DNA of 64,000 bases, from assembly GCA_018663035.1 (NCBI GenBank), contig JABJEX010000014.1:1-64000 (forward strand), read 5' to 3'. A program made the translations under genes and the position numbers. Below are positions 1 through 10,069 of this stretch, piece by piece (the stretch's first letter is position 1; the number at the start of each line of letters is the position of its first letter). The notes beneath the pieces are model-generated. The model did not search any database, was not told the origin of the DNA, and saw only the letters and a program-made list of their open reading frames with translations. This DNA is from Porticoccaceae bacterium. GTDB taxonomy: Bacteria > Pseudomonadota > Gammaproteobacteria > Pseudomonadales > Porticoccaceae.

Positions 1-345
1 ATCCACATAACCCATCACCGCATCGGGTTTGGCTCGATTGACCGGAATGCCTCCCAGCCAGCGAAAGAACCAGGCCACGCCAAACTTGAAAATAGAATGC
101 TTACCCAGCCAGCGTACTCGAGCATTGATACCCAGAATAACGCAGATACCATATACAAAGTCCCAATTAGAGGTGTGGGGTGCCGCCACCACCATGACCC
201 TCTGAGCGTCGGCAATTTTACCCTCCAAATTCCAACCAATCGCGCGATAAAATGTGCGCCCAAACCAACGCGTGAAAGAGCTACGATTAGTGCGTAGATG
301 CTCTGGGCATTGGTCCTCAGAGACTGGGGTAATGTTCCTACTCAT
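1..345 (-). CDS. Lysophospholipid acyltransferase family protein (PlsC-like), C-terminus cut by window edge
   Basis: Translating the minus strand from ATG at 343-345 gives an open frame of 115 codons that runs off the window. Residues 57-62 read HTSNWD, the HX4D catalytic motif of glycerolipid acyltransferases, and a later GGIPVNR stretch matches the substrate-binding block of the same family. Such enzymes transfer an acyl chain to lysophosphatidate or related lipids at the inner membrane. The exact acceptor cannot be told from this fragment. It lies 50 bp downstream of prfC on the same strand. The start is a reasonable choice because no other ATG precedes the conserved region, but the ribosome-binding site is weak. 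Confidence 0.8.
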   Translation of the reverse strand, partial: MSRNITPVSEDQCPEHLRTNRSSFTRWFGRTFYRAIGWNLEGKIADAQRVMVVAAPHTSNWDFVYGICVILGINARVRWLGKHSIFKFGVAWFFRWLGGIPVNRAKPDAVMGYVD

Positions 346-395
346 ATCTGTTTTTTCTCTCGTTGTTATTAGTATCAGACCAGAGTCAGAGTTAG

Positions 396-1967
396 CTAGT
401 GCTCTCTGGTTGCACGAAACTCAATATCCGGGTGCCTCTCTTGCGCCAGCGACAGATTTACCCTTGTAGGCGCCAGATAGGTGAGATGACCTCCGCCATC
501 TAGCGCCAGATTCTCCTCGGCTTTAATCCGAAAAGCCTCCAGAGTCTTGGCATCAGCGCATTCGGTCCATCGGGCCGTGTGGACATTAACTGGTTCATAA
601 ATGGCTTCAACGCCATATTCCTCTTTTAAACGATAAGCTACCACATCAAATTGCAACTGACCCACCGCACCCACAACAATATCGTTGTTGCGGAAGGGGA
701 AGAACACCTGTGTACTGCCCTCTTCTGAAAGCTGGCGGATACCATTTTGTAATTGCTTGGCCTTGAGTGGATCCTTGAGACGAATACGTTTAAACAGCTC
801 CGGAGCAAAATGGGGAATACCGCTAAATTTAAGCGCCTCACCCTCTGTAAAGGTATCGCCAATCTGTATCGAACCATGATTGTGAAGACCGATAATATCA
901 CCTGCAACAGCCTCTTCAACCGAGATGCGTTCACCTGCTTTAAAGCTAAAAGCATCGGAGATCCGCACATCTTTGCCAGTGCGAACATGCTTCATTTTCA
1001 TCCCCTTGCTGTATTTGCCAGAGCAAATACGCATAAAGGCAATACGGTCGCGATGCTTAGGATCCATATTGGCTTGGATCTTAAATACAAAGCCAGTAAA
1101 TTTATCCTCAGTGGCTACAACTTCGCGCTGTAAAGTTTGCCGTGGCTGCGGTGCCGGCGCCCAGCGGACAAAATCATCCAACATTTCGCGGATGCCGAAG
1201 TTACCTAGTGCAGTGCCAAAAAATACCGGCGCCAGCTTGCCCGATAAGAACTCATCCATATCAAATAAGTTGGTAGCACCCTTAACCAGCTCCAACTCTT
1301 CAAGCACATCATCGGCATAGTCGCCCAGCGCCTTGCGGGCCTCTGGCGACTCCAGACCTTTGACCTGAATATCATCGGCTAATGTGTGACCCTTGCCCTG
1401 TGTGTAGACATGGATGGTATCCGTATAAAAATTGTAGACGCCCCGAAATCCACGGCCCATGCCAATCGGCCAGTTGATCGGTGCCGCTTTAATTTTTAAG
1501 ACGTCTTCGATTTCGTCCAGTAGGTCGATGGGGTCGCGAATATCGCGATCCATTTTATTAACAAAAGAAAGTATCGGTGTGTCCCGTAAACGGCACACGT
1601 CCATCAGTTTAATAGTGCGATCTTCGACACCTTTGGCGCCATCAATCACCATAAGGGATGAGTCCACAGCGGTAAGAGTGCGGTAGGTGTCCTCAGAAAA
1701 GTCCTCGTGTCCCGGAGTATCCAGCAGATTAACCATGCAGTTGTTGTAGGGAAACTGCATCACCGAAGAGGTCACCGAGATACCTCTCTCTTTTTCCATC
1801 GCCATCCAGTCAGAGGTAGCGTGACGATCGCTTTTACGGCCCTTTACGGTACCCGCCACCTGAATAAGATTGCCAAGCAGTAAGAGCTTTTCAGTAATGG
1901 TTGTTTTACCCGCATCTGGGTGGGAGATAATCGCAAAGGTGCGTCGGTCTGAGGCTGATTGACTCAT
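396..1967 (-). CDS. prfC: Peptide chain release factor 3
   Basis: This 523-residue GTPase recycles RF1 and RF2 from the ribosome after termination. The G1 loop (HPDAGKTT, about residues 16-23), the DTPGHEDF G3 motif (about 83-90) and the NKMDRD G4 motif are all present, followed by the EF-Tu-like domain II and the RF3 C-terminal domain. Length is close to the 529 residues of the E. coli protein. The N-terminus [20 protein letters not shown] aligns naturally with family members, supporting the ATG at 1967. The gene is not obviously in an operon with hemH, which is divergent. Confidence 0.97.
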   Translation of the reverse strand: MSQSASDRRTFAIISHPDAGKTTITEKLLLLGNLIQVAGTVKGRKSDRHATSDWMAMEKERGISVTSSVMQFPYNNCMVNLLDTPGHEDFSEDTYRTLTAVDSSLMVIDGAKGVEDRTIKLMDVCRLRDTPILSFVNKMDRDIRDPIDLLDEIEDVLKIKAAPINWPIGMGRGFRGVYNFYTDTIHVYTQGKGHTLADDIQVKGLESPEARKALGDYADDVLEELELVKGATNLFDMDEFLSGKLAPVFFGTALGNFGIREMLDDFVRWAPAPQPRQTLQREVVATEDKFTGFVFKIQANMDPKHRDRIAFMRICSGKYSKGMKMKHVRTGKDVRISDAFSFKAGERISVEEAVAGDIIGLHNHGSIQIGDTFTEGEALKFSGIPHFAPELFKRIRLKDPLKAKQLQNGIRQLSEEGSTQVFFPFRNNDIVVGAVGQLQFDVVAYRLKEEYGVEAIYEPVNVHTARWTECADAKTLEAFRIKAEENLALDGGGHLTYLAPTRVNLSLAQERHPDIEFRATREH

Positions 1968-2287
1968 GATTCTTATGACTGCCGTTAAAAGTCGCGCATT
2001 ATAGCCTTGCCATGGTTTAGGGTCAGCTTTTATCTAAGGATCATCAGTGCCGAGATAATGGCGTGGTTTAATTTGCTCCTAATACTCGAAAGCATAGGTT
2101 TTATGCCTATGCTAACACTGACATATGGTTGCTAAAGCACTCGCTCCTCAGCTAAAACTAGCCTGCAATCCAGCGGCGCAGTTGCCCACGTATAGCAGCT
2201 CTGCATAGGGACAATAACAGTTGGTGATTGCAGCCAGTTGCAGTATTGTCTTGGCTTAGTCAATGATTCAGGTTTAGGAGTATCACA
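1968..2287. other. Divergent intergenic region prfC/hemH with one hairpin
   Basis: This 320-bp gap between divergent prfC and hemH should hold both promoters, but I cannot assign -35/-10 boxes with confidence. It contains a perfect 8-bp inverted repeat, AGCATAGG at 2091-2098 and CCTATGCT at 2106-2113, with a 7-nt loop. It has no T-run on either strand, so it is not a normal terminator. I see no convincing coding sequence or RNA gene. Confidence 0.4.
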
Positions 2288-3301
2288 ATGAAGTATCGCG
2301 GCCAGACAGATTACGACCATCAGGGCCCTTCGCCTAGATCTGGCGTACTTCTCTGCAATCTGGGCACACCAGATGCACCAAAAACCGCAGAATTGCGACG
2401 CTATCTAAAAGAATTTTTGAGCGACCCAAGGGTTGTTGAAGTACCTCGCCTACTCTGGTGGATGATTCTCAATTTAATTATTTTGCGCATTCGCCCGCGC
2501 CGCTCCGCAAAGCTATACAAAACTGTCTGGTCTGATGAGGGCTCGCCTCTAATGGTCCACAGTAAAGCTCAGGTGGCTGGGGTCAAGGCACTGCTGGACA
2601 AGAAATTTAATGCCGATATCCCAGTGGTTTTGGGGATGCGCTATGGCAATCCCTCGATGGAGTCTGCAATACAGCAACTCACTGAAATGAATGTGCGTGA
2701 CATTACCGTACTGCCCTTGTACCCCCAGTACTCTGGTGCCACTACAGGCTCGACCTTTGATGCTGTAGCTCAGGTATTTACCAAAACTCGCTGGGTTCCA
2801 GAGCTACATTTTATCGGCAGCTATCATCAGTCTCCGCTCTATATAGAAGCCCTGTGCGAGAGCATTCAGGCACATATAGATGAACATGGTATGCCAGAAA
2901 AATTAATGTTCTCGTACCACGGCACTCCTGAGCGATATCTAAAAAAAGGCGATCCCTATCATTGCCTGTGCCACCAGACGACTCGACTGGTGCGAGAAAA
3001 AATGGGCCTGAATGAAGAGCTGGTTATGACCACTTTTCAGTCGCGTTTTGGCCGCGAGCCCTGGTTACAGCCCTACACAGATAAAACCCTCGAATCCATG
3101 CCCGCCGAGGGTGTCAAACATGTTGCGGTAATCTGCCCAGGATTTTCCTCGGATTGCCTGGAGACCATAGAGGAGATCAACGGCGAGGGCCGAGAAATAT
3201 TTACTGAACATGGCGGCGAGACATTTCACTACATCCCATGTTTAAACGCTCAGCCTGCTCACCTTGAAACCCTAGCAGAAATCGCTGCAAAACACCTTTA
3301 G
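2288..3301 (+). CDS. hemH: Ferrochelatase
   Basis: The 337-residue protein inserts Fe2+ into protoporphyrin IX, the last step of haem synthesis, at the inner membrane surface. Seen: the N-terminal block SGVLLCNLGTPDAP, the metal-binding SYHGTPERY motif near residue 215, and the C-terminal CPGFSSDCLETIEEI block with its conserved Glu. The ATG at 2288 is preceded by a clear AGGAG (2276-2280). The stop codon overlaps that of the convergent sirtuin gene by 4 bp. The other haem genes in this window (hemC, hemD, hemX, hemY) are 35 kb away. Confidence 0.97.
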   Translation: MKYRGQTDYDHQGPSPRSGVLLCNLGTPDAPKTAELRRYLKEFLSDPRVVEVPRLLWWMILNLIILRIRPRRSAKLYKTVWSDEGSPLMVHSKAQVAGVKALLDKKFNADIPVVLGMRYGNPSMESAIQQLTEMNVRDITVLPLYPQYSGATTGSTFDAVAQVFTKTRWVPELHFIGSYHQSPLYIEALCESIQAHIDEHGMPEKLMFSYHGTPERYLKKGDPYHCLCHQTTRLVREKMGLNEELVMTTFQSRFGREPWLQPYTDKTLESMPAEGVKHVAVICPGFSSDCLETIEEINGEGREIFTEHGGETFHYIPCLNAQPAHLETLAEIAAKHL

Positions 3302-4113
3302 GTACCGCAACTTGCTAGCCAACGTTGCAGCACCGCCGCACAGGGCTGGCTCAACTTAAATGTAGCCAGCTCATCTGCCCGGGTTTTTCCCTCATTTAGG
3401 ATTATGATTGGCTTACCCTGCTGTTCTGCCCAGAGACAAAAACGGTAGCCAGAGTAAACAGCCAGAGATGAACCTACGACCAGCAGACCCCCGGCCTGCT
3501 GGAGAGAACTCTGGGCGCGAGCTACACGTTCTTTGGGGATAGAATCCCCAAAGAACACGGCGTCCGGCTTAACGATACCGCCACAGTGCTCACAATCAGG
3601 CGTTAGCATATCGCTGTAATCTATATGATCTATGTCCGCGTCGCCATCTGGAGCTATGGTTGCAATCAACTCTGTGTATTTTGCATTATGTGTTTCCAGC
3701 CACATCTGCATCGGGGCTCGCGGGTATTGAATGCCACAACTCATGCAGGATAATGTATCCACGCGACCATGCAGGTCGATGACCTTTTGGCTGCCCGCGC
3801 GCTGGTGCAGGCCATCGACATTCTGAGTCACCAAACAGGATAGAACGCCAATCTTTTCTAGCTCCACTAAGGCATTGTGTGCACTGTTAGGCTGAGCCTC
3901 GGTCATAAACCGCCAGCCGAGCATATTCCGCAGCCAGAAGCGCTGGCGAGCTCTATGCTCGGTCATAAACTGCTGATGAGTGACTGGCTGTTTTCGCTGC
4001 CAAAGACCTTCACTATTACGATAGGTTGGCACACCAGACTCAGCGCTGACGCCAGCGCCAGTTAAAACCAGCCAATTATCTTGAGATCTCAGTATTGAAA
4101 TTATCTGCTCCAC
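3298..4113 (-). CDS. Sir2-family NAD-dependent protein deacylase
   Basis: Sirtuins remove acyl groups from protein lysines using NAD. Seen: GAGVSAESGVPTYR (NAD-binding), TQNVDGLH, the catalytic His in DLHGRVD, and two Cys pairs (CMSC and CEHC) that would bind structural zinc, with a long insert between the pairs. The overall shape resembles the class II (SIRT4-like) group more than short CobB. The open frame extends to a TTG at 4182, but the GTG at 4113 has an AAGG 7 nt upstream and gives a normal N-terminus of 271 residues, so I use it. The gene is convergent with hemH, sharing a TTAG overlap. Confidence 0.88.
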   Translation of the reverse strand: MEQIISILRSQDNWLVLTGAGVSAESGVPTYRNSEGLWQRKQPVTHQQFMTEHRARQRFWLRNMLGWRFMTEAQPNSAHNALVELEKIGVLSCLVTQNVDGLHQRAGSQKVIDLHGRVDTLSCMSCGIQYPRAPMQMWLETHNAKYTELIATIAPDGDADIDHIDYSDMLTPDCEHCGGIVKPDAVFFGDSIPKERVARAQSSLQQAGGLLVVGSSLAVYSGYRFCLWAEQQGKPIIILNEGKTRADELATFKLSQPCAAVLQRWLASCGT

Positions 4114-4250
4114 TACGACCTTCTGTCTGATACCTGTACCCCTTATACGCAGACTAGAGGGAAATTGCCTGCAAGCCGCCAAAAATAAGGCAATATGCCA
4201 GTGCTACCCGTATAATGACGCTTTTTTGATCATCCATCGATTCTAGCACT

Positions 4251-5516
4251 ATGAGCAATAAGGAAATCAAAGCCTATATGCAGGCTGTTGGCATTGCCGC
4301 CCGTGACGCTTCCCGCGTGGTTGCCCGCGCAGGAAGTGCGGTGAAAAATAATGCTTTACTGGCAATTGCCAATAGCATGGATAACGCCCGAACTGACCTG
4401 CTGCAAGCCAATACTGAGGATATGAGTAGGGGTAGAGATGCCGGTCTTGATGATGCGTTACTGGATCGACTTGAACTCAATAACGAGCGCATTGATGCCA
4501 TGATTGAAGGCCTCAAGCAGGTCGCGAGCCTAAAAGATCCAGTGGGTGAAATCACTGATATGGGCTTTCGCCCCAGCGGTATTCAACTGGGGAAGATGCG
4601 TGTGCCTTTAGGTGTTGTTGGTATTATTTATGAGTCGCGACCCAATGTCACCGTCGATGCAGCAAGCCTGTGCCTAAAATCGGGCAACGCAACAATTTTG
4701 CGCGGTGGCAGCGAAGCTATTCGCTCTAATCAGGCCATCGCCAAATGCATATCCACGGGGCTAATTGCCTGCGGCTTGCCCGAGAGTGCGGTGCAGGTAG
4801 TCAACATCACAGATCGGGCAGCAGTTGGCGAACTTATCACCATGACTGACTATGTAGATGTCGTGGTGCCCCGCGGTGGTAAAAGCCTAATTGAGCGTAT
4901 CAGTGCTGATGCCCGAGTACCTGTTATCAAGCACCTGGACGGCAATTGCCATGTCTACATTGATGATCGTGCTGACCTTAAAAAAGCGGTGGCTATTGCC
5001 GACAACGCCAAGACACATCGCTATGGCGTCTGCAATGCAATGGAGTCTCTGCTGATCGCTGAGCCTGTCGCCGATAAAGTATTGCCTGAACTAGCAAAAA
5101 TTTATATCGAAAAACAGGTTGAAATGCGCGGCTGTGAAAAAGCTCGCAAGCTTCTCAGCTCAGTGGTTGAGGCCACCCAACAGGATTGGTATGAGGAATA
5201 TTTGGCACCAATTGTATCGATAAAAATTGTCGCAGGGATTGATCAGGCCATTGAGCATATTAATAAATACAGCTCTAAGCACACCGAATCCATAGTGACT
5301 GAAGACTTTAATCGTGGCCGCCGCTTTATCGCTGAAGTAGACTCCAGCTCAGTTATGATTAATGCGTCAACTCGCTTTGCTGATGGCTTCGAATACGGCC
5401 TTGGTGCTGAGATTGGAATTTCCACAGACAAAATACATGCCCGGGGGCCCGTGGGTCTTGAGGGCCTTACTAGCCAAAAATGGGTAGTCTTTGGCGATGG
5501 ACAAATCCGTCAATAA
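4251..5516 (+). CDS. proA: Gamma-glutamyl phosphate reductase
   Basis: ProA reduces gamma-glutamyl phosphate to glutamate semialdehyde with NADPH, the second step of proline synthesis. The 421-residue length is standard. The aldehyde-dehydrogenase-like fold is evident, with the substrate block [17 protein letters not shown] (about residues 118-134) and the catalytic Cys in [11 protein letters not shown] (about 255-265). proB is not adjacent. The downstream nadD start lies one base beyond the proA stop, so the two are probably co-transcribed. Confidence 0.97.
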   Translation: MSNKEIKAYMQAVGIAARDASRVVARAGSAVKNNALLAIANSMDNARTDLLQANTEDMSRGRDAGLDDALLDRLELNNERIDAMIEGLKQVASLKDPVGEITDMGFRPSGIQLGKMRVPLGVVGIIYESRPNVTVDAASLCLKSGNATILRGGSEAIRSNQAIAKCISTGLIACGLPESAVQVVNITDRAAVGELITMTDYVDVVVPRGGKSLIERISADARVPVIKHLDGNCHVYIDDRADLKKAVAIADNAKTHRYGVCNAMESLLIAEPVADKVLPELAKIYIEKQVEMRGCEKARKLLSSVVEATQQDWYEEYLAPIVSIKIVAGIDQAIEHINKYSSKHTESIVTEDFNRGRRFIAEVDSSSVMINASTRFADGFEYGLGAEIGISTDKIHARGPVGLEGLTSQKWVVFGDGQIRQ

Positions 5517-5517
5517 T

Positions 5518-6150
5518 ATGGCTACAGCTCTATTTGGTGGAACATTTAATCCAATCCACTTTGGCCATCTTACGATTGCCAGCGAGTTGGCAGACTTGCT
5601 GCAAGTCGACAAGATACAGTTAATTCCCTGCGCATTTCCGCCGCATCGCGGGCAGCCTCAAGCCAGTGCAGAGCAACGTCTAGCAATGCTTGAGTTGGCT
5701 ATCAACCGACAGCCGAAACTGACAGCAAACCCAATAGAGCTGCATAGAGACGCGCCCAGCTACAGTATCGACACTGTAACGTTGCTACGCGAGCAAATTG
5801 GTGATCAACAGCCGTTGTTTTTTTGCATAGGCCTAGACTCGCTGGTTACCCTCCCATCCTGGCATCGCTGGCAGGAACTACTAGATTACTGCCATATCGT
5901 GCTGGCCTCTCGACCAGGCACCAAACTGCCAGCAGCTGGCCCCCTGATAGACTGGATTGCTGAAAATAATTGCGAAGACCTCAGCATAATGCAACAACAG
6001 CCAGCAGGCAGCGTGTATTTTTGCAACCTCAGCATGCTAGATATCTCAAGCACTGATATTCGAGATAAACTAGCCAAAGGCCAGGACATAGATTTTTTGA
6101 CCCCGACCAAGGTGGTCGAGTACATTCAGCAACATCACTTATACGAGTAA
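5518..6150 (+). CDS. nadD: Nicotinate-nucleotide adenylyltransferase
   Basis: NadD converts nicotinate mononucleotide and ATP to deamido-NAD. The nucleotidyltransferase signature GGTFNPIHFGHL sits at the N-terminus and the ISSTDIR motif near the C-terminus. The frame remains open back to a TTG at 5491 inside proA, with another ATG at 5497. I prefer the ATG at 5518 because family members begin just before the ALFGGTF strand, giving 210 residues. There is no strong ribosome-binding site, which suggests translational coupling to proA. The order nadD-rsfS-rlmH-mrdA-rodA is conserved in gammaproteobacteria. Confidence 0.95.
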   Translation: MATALFGGTFNPIHFGHLTIASELADLLQVDKIQLIPCAFPPHRGQPQASAEQRLAMLELAINRQPKLTANPIELHRDAPSYSIDTVTLLREQIGDQQPLFFCIGLDSLVTLPSWHRWQELLDYCHIVLASRPGTKLPAAGPLIDWIAENNCEDLSIMQQQPAGSVYFCNLSMLDISSTDIRDKLAKGQDIDFLTPTKVVEYIQQHHLYE

Positions 6151-6159
6151 ATAATTGCC

Positions 6160-6552
6160 ATGACGCAAGCCCTGAAAGACATTGTTATCAACGCCCTTGA
6201 AGAGATCAAGGCCACCAACATCACCACCATAGATGTACGCGAACTTACCGGCATGATGGACACCATGATTGTCGCCAGCGGCAACTCTAATCGTCAGGTT
6301 AAATCTCTTGCCAACAGCGTAGTGGTCGATGCTAAGAAGGCTGGATACAGCCTGATTGGTGTTGAGGGTGACGATACCGCTGAGTGGATTTTAGTGGACT
6401 TTGGCGATGTGATTGTGCACGTCATGCTGCCCACAACTCGCGAGTTTTACGATCTAGAGCGGCTCTGGGCATTGCGCCCCGGCGATCGGCCAGAAGACGG
6501 CTCAAGCGAGGAGGATACAATGCTGGGTGCCCCCGAGAGAAGCATAGACTAA
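6160..6552 (+). CDS. rsfS: Ribosomal silencing factor RsfS
   Basis: RsfS binds L14 on the large subunit and blocks subunit joining when nutrients run low. The 130-residue protein carries the family core, including TIDVRELTGMMDTMIVASG, the GDDTAEWILVDFGDVIVHVM strand and FYDLERLW near the end. It is about 25 residues longer than E. coli RsfS, the excess being a polar C-terminal tail of unknown role. It sits between nadD and rlmH, its usual partners. Confidence 0.95.
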   Translation: MTQALKDIVINALEEIKATNITTIDVRELTGMMDTMIVASGNSNRQVKSLANSVVVDAKKAGYSLIGVEGDDTAEWILVDFGDVIVHVMLPTTREFYDLERLWALRPGDRPEDGSSEEDTMLGAPERSID

Positions 6553-6557
6553 GGCCA

Positions 6558-7028
6558 ATGAAGCTCAGGCTACTAGCTGTAGGCACTAAAATGCCGGCAT
6601 GGGTAGAAACCGGCTGCCATGAATATGGTAAACGTATGCCACCTGAGCTACGCATTCAGACAGTGGAAATACCGCTGGGCCCGAGAGGAAAAAGCCAGTC
6701 CTCAGCTGCCGCTATTCAGGCTGAAAGCAAGGGCCTAATCAAAGCAATTGGCGATAATGACTTTGTGGTAGCTCTGGATGTTTTGGGTAAAACCATGACC
6801 ACCGAAAAACTCGCCAGTAATCTGAGTAACTGGCAGATGCAGGGGCGCGATATCAGCCTATTAATAGGCGGGCCAGATGGCCTTAGCTCAGACTGTTTAG
6901 CGCGGGCCAACCTGCGCTGGTCTTTATCGGACTTAACTCTGCCTCATCCTTTAGTGCGAATTATTTTAATGGAACAGCTGTACCGAGCGTGGACGATCAA
7001 TAGCAATCACCCGTATCATCGTGCTTAG
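6558..7028 (+). CDS. rlmH: 23S rRNA (pseudouridine(1915)-N3)-methyltransferase RlmH
   Basis: RlmH methylates pseudouridine 1915 in helix 69 of 23S rRNA. The 156-residue product begins MKLRLLAVGTKMPAW and ends ...AWTINSNHPYHRA, both canonical. The SPOUT knot block LLIGGPDGLS and the LPHPLVRIILMEQLYRA helix are present. The frame is open upstream to 6384 within rsfS, but the ATG at 6558 follows a TAAGG at 6550-6554 and matches the family N-terminus. It starts 5 bp after the rsfS stop. Confidence 0.96.
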   Translation: MKLRLLAVGTKMPAWVETGCHEYGKRMPPELRIQTVEIPLGPRGKSQSSAAAIQAESKGLIKAIGDNDFVVALDVLGKTMTTEKLASNLSNWQMQGRDISLLIGGPDGLSSDCLARANLRWSLSDLTLPHPLVRIILMEQLYRAWTINSNHPYHRA

Positions 7029-7045
7029 TTTTTTGGATACGCCAT

Positions 7046-8929
7046 ATGAGAGATGACGCAGCTTTTATAGACCCAGCGCGAGAACGCAGGATTTTCAGTA
7101 GCAGGCTGTTGATTAGTGCATTCGCTGTCGCTCTCTTGTTTACGATTATTGTCTGGCGATACGTGGATTTGCAAATCAATCGCCACCAGGACTTTGCCAC
7201 TCACTCCGATAACAATCGAGTTCACACACGTCCTGCAGCTCCGGCCCGCGGCCTTATTTACGATCGCAATGGCGAGCTCTTAGCTGACAATCGTCCCGCC
7301 TATAACCTGAGCATTGTTCGCGAACGAACACAGGATTTGGCGTTGCTCCTAGAGGATCTGTCTCAGCTGATTACTATTTCAGAAGAGGATATAAAGCGCT
7401 TCGAAAAACGTCTTAAACGGCGCAAACCCTTCGAGCCCACTGCATTAAAATTTAAGCTCACCGAAGAAGAGCGCAGCATTCTCGCAGTAAATGCCTATCG
7501 ACTAAGTGGCGCCGAAATTAGCGCCCAACTCACCAGGCACTACCCTAAAGCGGAACTGTTCGCCCATGTGGTTGGCTACGTGGGCCGAATTAATGATCGG
7601 GAAATTCAGAGAATAGATCCTGTTGCCTATAGTGGTACTGATTCAATTGGCAAAATTGGTCTCGAAAAACACTACGAAGAGCAACTTTTGGGATTGGTGG
7701 GCAACGAGCATGTTGAGACCAATGCACGCGGGCGAGTAATGCGAGTGCTAGAGCAGGTAGACCCAGTGCCAGGAGCCAATCTCACTATGCATCTGGATAG
7801 CAATTTGCAAAAACTGGCCCATGAAGCATTTCAGGGCGAACGCGGTGCCCTAGTCGCCCTAGATATAAAGACTGGCGGCGTCCTGAGCATGGTCAGCGCA
7901 CCCAGTTATGACCCCAATCTGTTTGTCTCTGGGATTAGCCAGAAAAACTATAGCAAGCTGCTTAATTCCAGTGATCGTCCCATGTTTAACCGCGCGATTC
8001 GCGGCCAGTACCCCCCGGGCTCTACGATCAAACCACTGTTTGGTCTGATTGGACTGCACAAGCAAACCATCACTATGGATTATCGTATTGAGGATCCCGG
8101 CTACTTTTATATGGAAGGCATCGAACGCCCTTGGCGTGACCATAATTCGGATCGCGGCGGCCATGGCAATGGGGTGGATCTAGCTAAGGCAATTATTGAA
8201 TCTTGCGATGTATTCTTCTACAACATGGGCATCAGGACTGGCATCGACCTGCTGTCCAGCTATGGTGAGGTATTTGGGCTAGGCACCTTAACCGGGATTG
8301 ATGTACCCGGTGAGCGCAGAGGAATCATGCCTTCGAGAGAATGGAAAAAGAATGCCAGACAGCAGTCCTGGTTTAATGGCGACACCATTAATGCCAGTAT
8401 CGGTCAAGGATTTATGCTGACTACACCACTTCAGCTCGCCGTGATGTCTGCTCGAATCGCCTCAAAGGGAAAAATGATTCAGCCGAGGCTGGTCAAGAGT
8501 ATCAATGGCGTTCCACTAGAGCCACCAAAGCTGGAGGAAAGTATCAGCATTAATGATCGCTACTGGGACTACATCCATCGGGCAATGAGGGATGTGGTGC
8601 ACTCTCCGCGGGGCACCGCCAAGGGCATAAGCAAAGGTCTAGACTATGAGATTGCCGGCAAGACTGGTACAGCTCAGGTGATAAGTATCAATGCAGAAGA
8701 TGAATACGACAGTTCTAAGCTCGACAAAAGCCAATGGGACCATGCACTGTTTGTGGCCTTTGCTCCACTGGATGATCCGCAGATTGCCGTGGGGCTGATT
8801 GTAGAAAATGGTGAGCATGGCAGCTCAGTGGCCGCACCAATTGCGCAGCGAGTGATTGATGCCTACCTCAAATCAAAACCTGCCTTTAACAGTCAGCTGG
8901 TGGCCAACCAAGAGGAGGTGCGACGCTAA
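7046..8929 (+). CDS. mrdA: Penicillin-binding protein 2 (elongation transpeptidase)
   Basis: PBP2 cross-links peptidoglycan in the elongasome together with RodA. The 627-residue protein has a short cytoplasmic N-terminus, one membrane helix (about residues 25-45, ISAFAVALLFTIIVWRYV), a pedestal domain, and a transpeptidase domain with the nucleophile in PGSTIK (about 328-333), the SCD second motif (family-typical in place of SxN) and KTGTAQ. The stop codon abuts the rodA start with no gap, indicating coupled translation. Confidence 0.97.
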   Translation: MRDDAAFIDPARERRIFSSRLLISAFAVALLFTIIVWRYVDLQINRHQDFATHSDNNRVHTRPAAPARGLIYDRNGELLADNRPAYNLSIVRERTQDLALLLEDLSQLITISEEDIKRFEKRLKRRKPFEPTALKFKLTEEERSILAVNAYRLSGAEISAQLTRHYPKAELFAHVVGYVGRINDREIQRIDPVAYSGTDSIGKIGLEKHYEEQLLGLVGNEHVETNARGRVMRVLEQVDPVPGANLTMHLDSNLQKLAHEAFQGERGALVALDIKTGGVLSMVSAPSYDPNLFVSGISQKNYSKLLNSSDRPMFNRAIRGQYPPGSTIKPLFGLIGLHKQTITMDYRIEDPGYFYMEGIERPWRDHNSDRGGHGNGVDLAKAIIESCDVFFYNMGIRTGIDLLSSYGEVFGLGTLTGIDVPGERRGIMPSREWKKNARQQSWFNGDTINASIGQGFMLTTPLQLAVMSARIASKGKMIQPRLVKSINGVPLEPPKLEESISINDRYWDYIHRAMRDVVHSPRGTAKGISKGLDYEIAGKTGTAQVISINAEDEYDSSKLDKSQWDHALFVAFAPLDDPQIAVGLIVENGEHGSSVAAPIAQRVIDAYLKSKPAFNSQLVANQEEVRR

Positions 8930-10069
8930 ATGTATAAAGATGATTTTGTGCGGCGCCTGGAAAATCCTGATGGAGATCGTCGCGCTAGCCGCTCTCTGCA
9001 TATAGATATTCCACTGCTGCTAATTCTAGTTGCAACCTGCCTGGGCGGTCTCTTTGTGCTTTACAGTGCTAGTGGCCAGAGTATGTTTTATATTAAACGC
9101 CAGGCTACCTTTATGCTGCTTGGCTTTGTGGGTATGTTAGTTGTAGCGCAATTCCCAGTGCGATTCTGGGAGCGTTGGGCGCCTGTGCTCTATGCCATAG
9201 GTCTAGTCTCTCTGGTAGCTGTCCTCTATGTGGGTGTGGGCGCAAAGGGAGCGCAGCGCTGGCTTGATCTTGGGGTGACCAGATTCCAGCCCTCCGAGTT
9301 AATGAAGGTAGCTGTGCCTATGATGATTTCTGCCTATCTGGGTAAGCGCCTGATACCACCATCGTTTAAACATGTATTCTTTACTCTGATGATGATCCTG
9401 ATTCCGGTTTTTTTGATTGTGAATCAGCCAGATTTGGGTACAGCATTGCTTATCTTTGCCGCTGGTTTCTTTGTGGTTTTTTTAGCCGGCTTGGGCAAGC
9501 GCTATCTTGTGAGCGCTTTCGTGCTGGCCATGGCGGCCATACCCAGCCTGTGGTTTTTTGTGATGCGGGACTATCAGAAGCAGCGAGTGTTGACCCTGCT
9601 ATCTCCCGAGGACGATAAACTTGGCGCTGGCTGGAATATTATTCAATCCACAACCGCAATCGGCTCTGGCGGTTGGTCGGGCAAAGGCTGGACTCTGGGT
9701 ACTCAGTCACAGCTCAATTTCCTGCCGGAGAGCCATACAGATTTTATTATCGCCGTACTGGCCGAGGAGTTTGGTCTGGTTGGCGTGCTAACACTCTGTT
9801 TTGTTTACTGTCTGTTGATTGGGCGCTGCATAATGATTGCCATTGGGTCCCAGTCGCAATTCGGGCGCCTGTTGGCGGGCAGTATCAGTCTAACTTTCTT
9901 TATCTATGTGTTTGTCAATATGAGCATGGTATCCGGTATATTGCCTGTTGTGGGCGTGCCATTGCCTTTAATTAGCTATGGCGGAACATCAGTCCTGACT
10001 CTATTCTTAGGATTTGGTATTCTTATGGCCATTAGCACCGAGCCGAAACGGATTAGGATGGATCTTTGA
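8930..10069 (+). CDS. rodA: Rod shape-determining protein RodA (SEDS glycosyltransferase)
   Basis: RodA polymerises lipid II into glycan strands and pairs with PBP2. The 379-residue sequence is a multi-pass membrane protein with about ten helices. SEDS signatures are visible: QRWLDLGVTRFQPSELMK, NQPDLGTALL, the FLPESHTDFIIAVLAEEFG block and VGVPLPLISYGGTS near the C-terminus. The start ATG immediately follows the mrdA stop. Confidence 0.97.
   Translation: MYKDDFVRRLENPDGDRRASRSLHIDIPLLLILVATCLGGLFVLYSASGQSMFYIKRQATFMLLGFVGMLVVAQFPVRFWERWAPVLYAIGLVSLVAVLYVGVGAKGAQRWLDLGVTRFQPSELMKVAVPMMISAYLGKRLIPPSFKHVFFTLMMILIPVFLIVNQPDLGTALLIFAAGFFVVFLAGLGKRYLVSAFVLAMAAIPSLWFFVMRDYQKQRVLTLLSPEDDKLGAGWNIIQSTTAIGSGGWSGKGWTLGTQSQLNFLPESHTDFIIAVLAEEFGLVGVLTLCFVYCLLIGRCIMIAIGSQSQFGRLLAGSISLTFFIYVFVNMSMVSGILPVVGVPLPLISYGGTSVLTLFLGFGILMAISTEPKRIRMDL

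Noticed and set aside
2091-2113. Perfect 8-bp hairpin between prfC and hemH as a terminator or riboswitch
   Set aside because: Genes on both sides point away, so no transcript should end here, and the element is too small for a riboswitch. An operator is possible but unsupported.
6384-6557. Upstream extension of the rlmH frame inside rsfS
   Set aside because: Sequence before ATG 6558 is rsfS read in another frame; the family N-terminus and TAAGG fit the later ATG.
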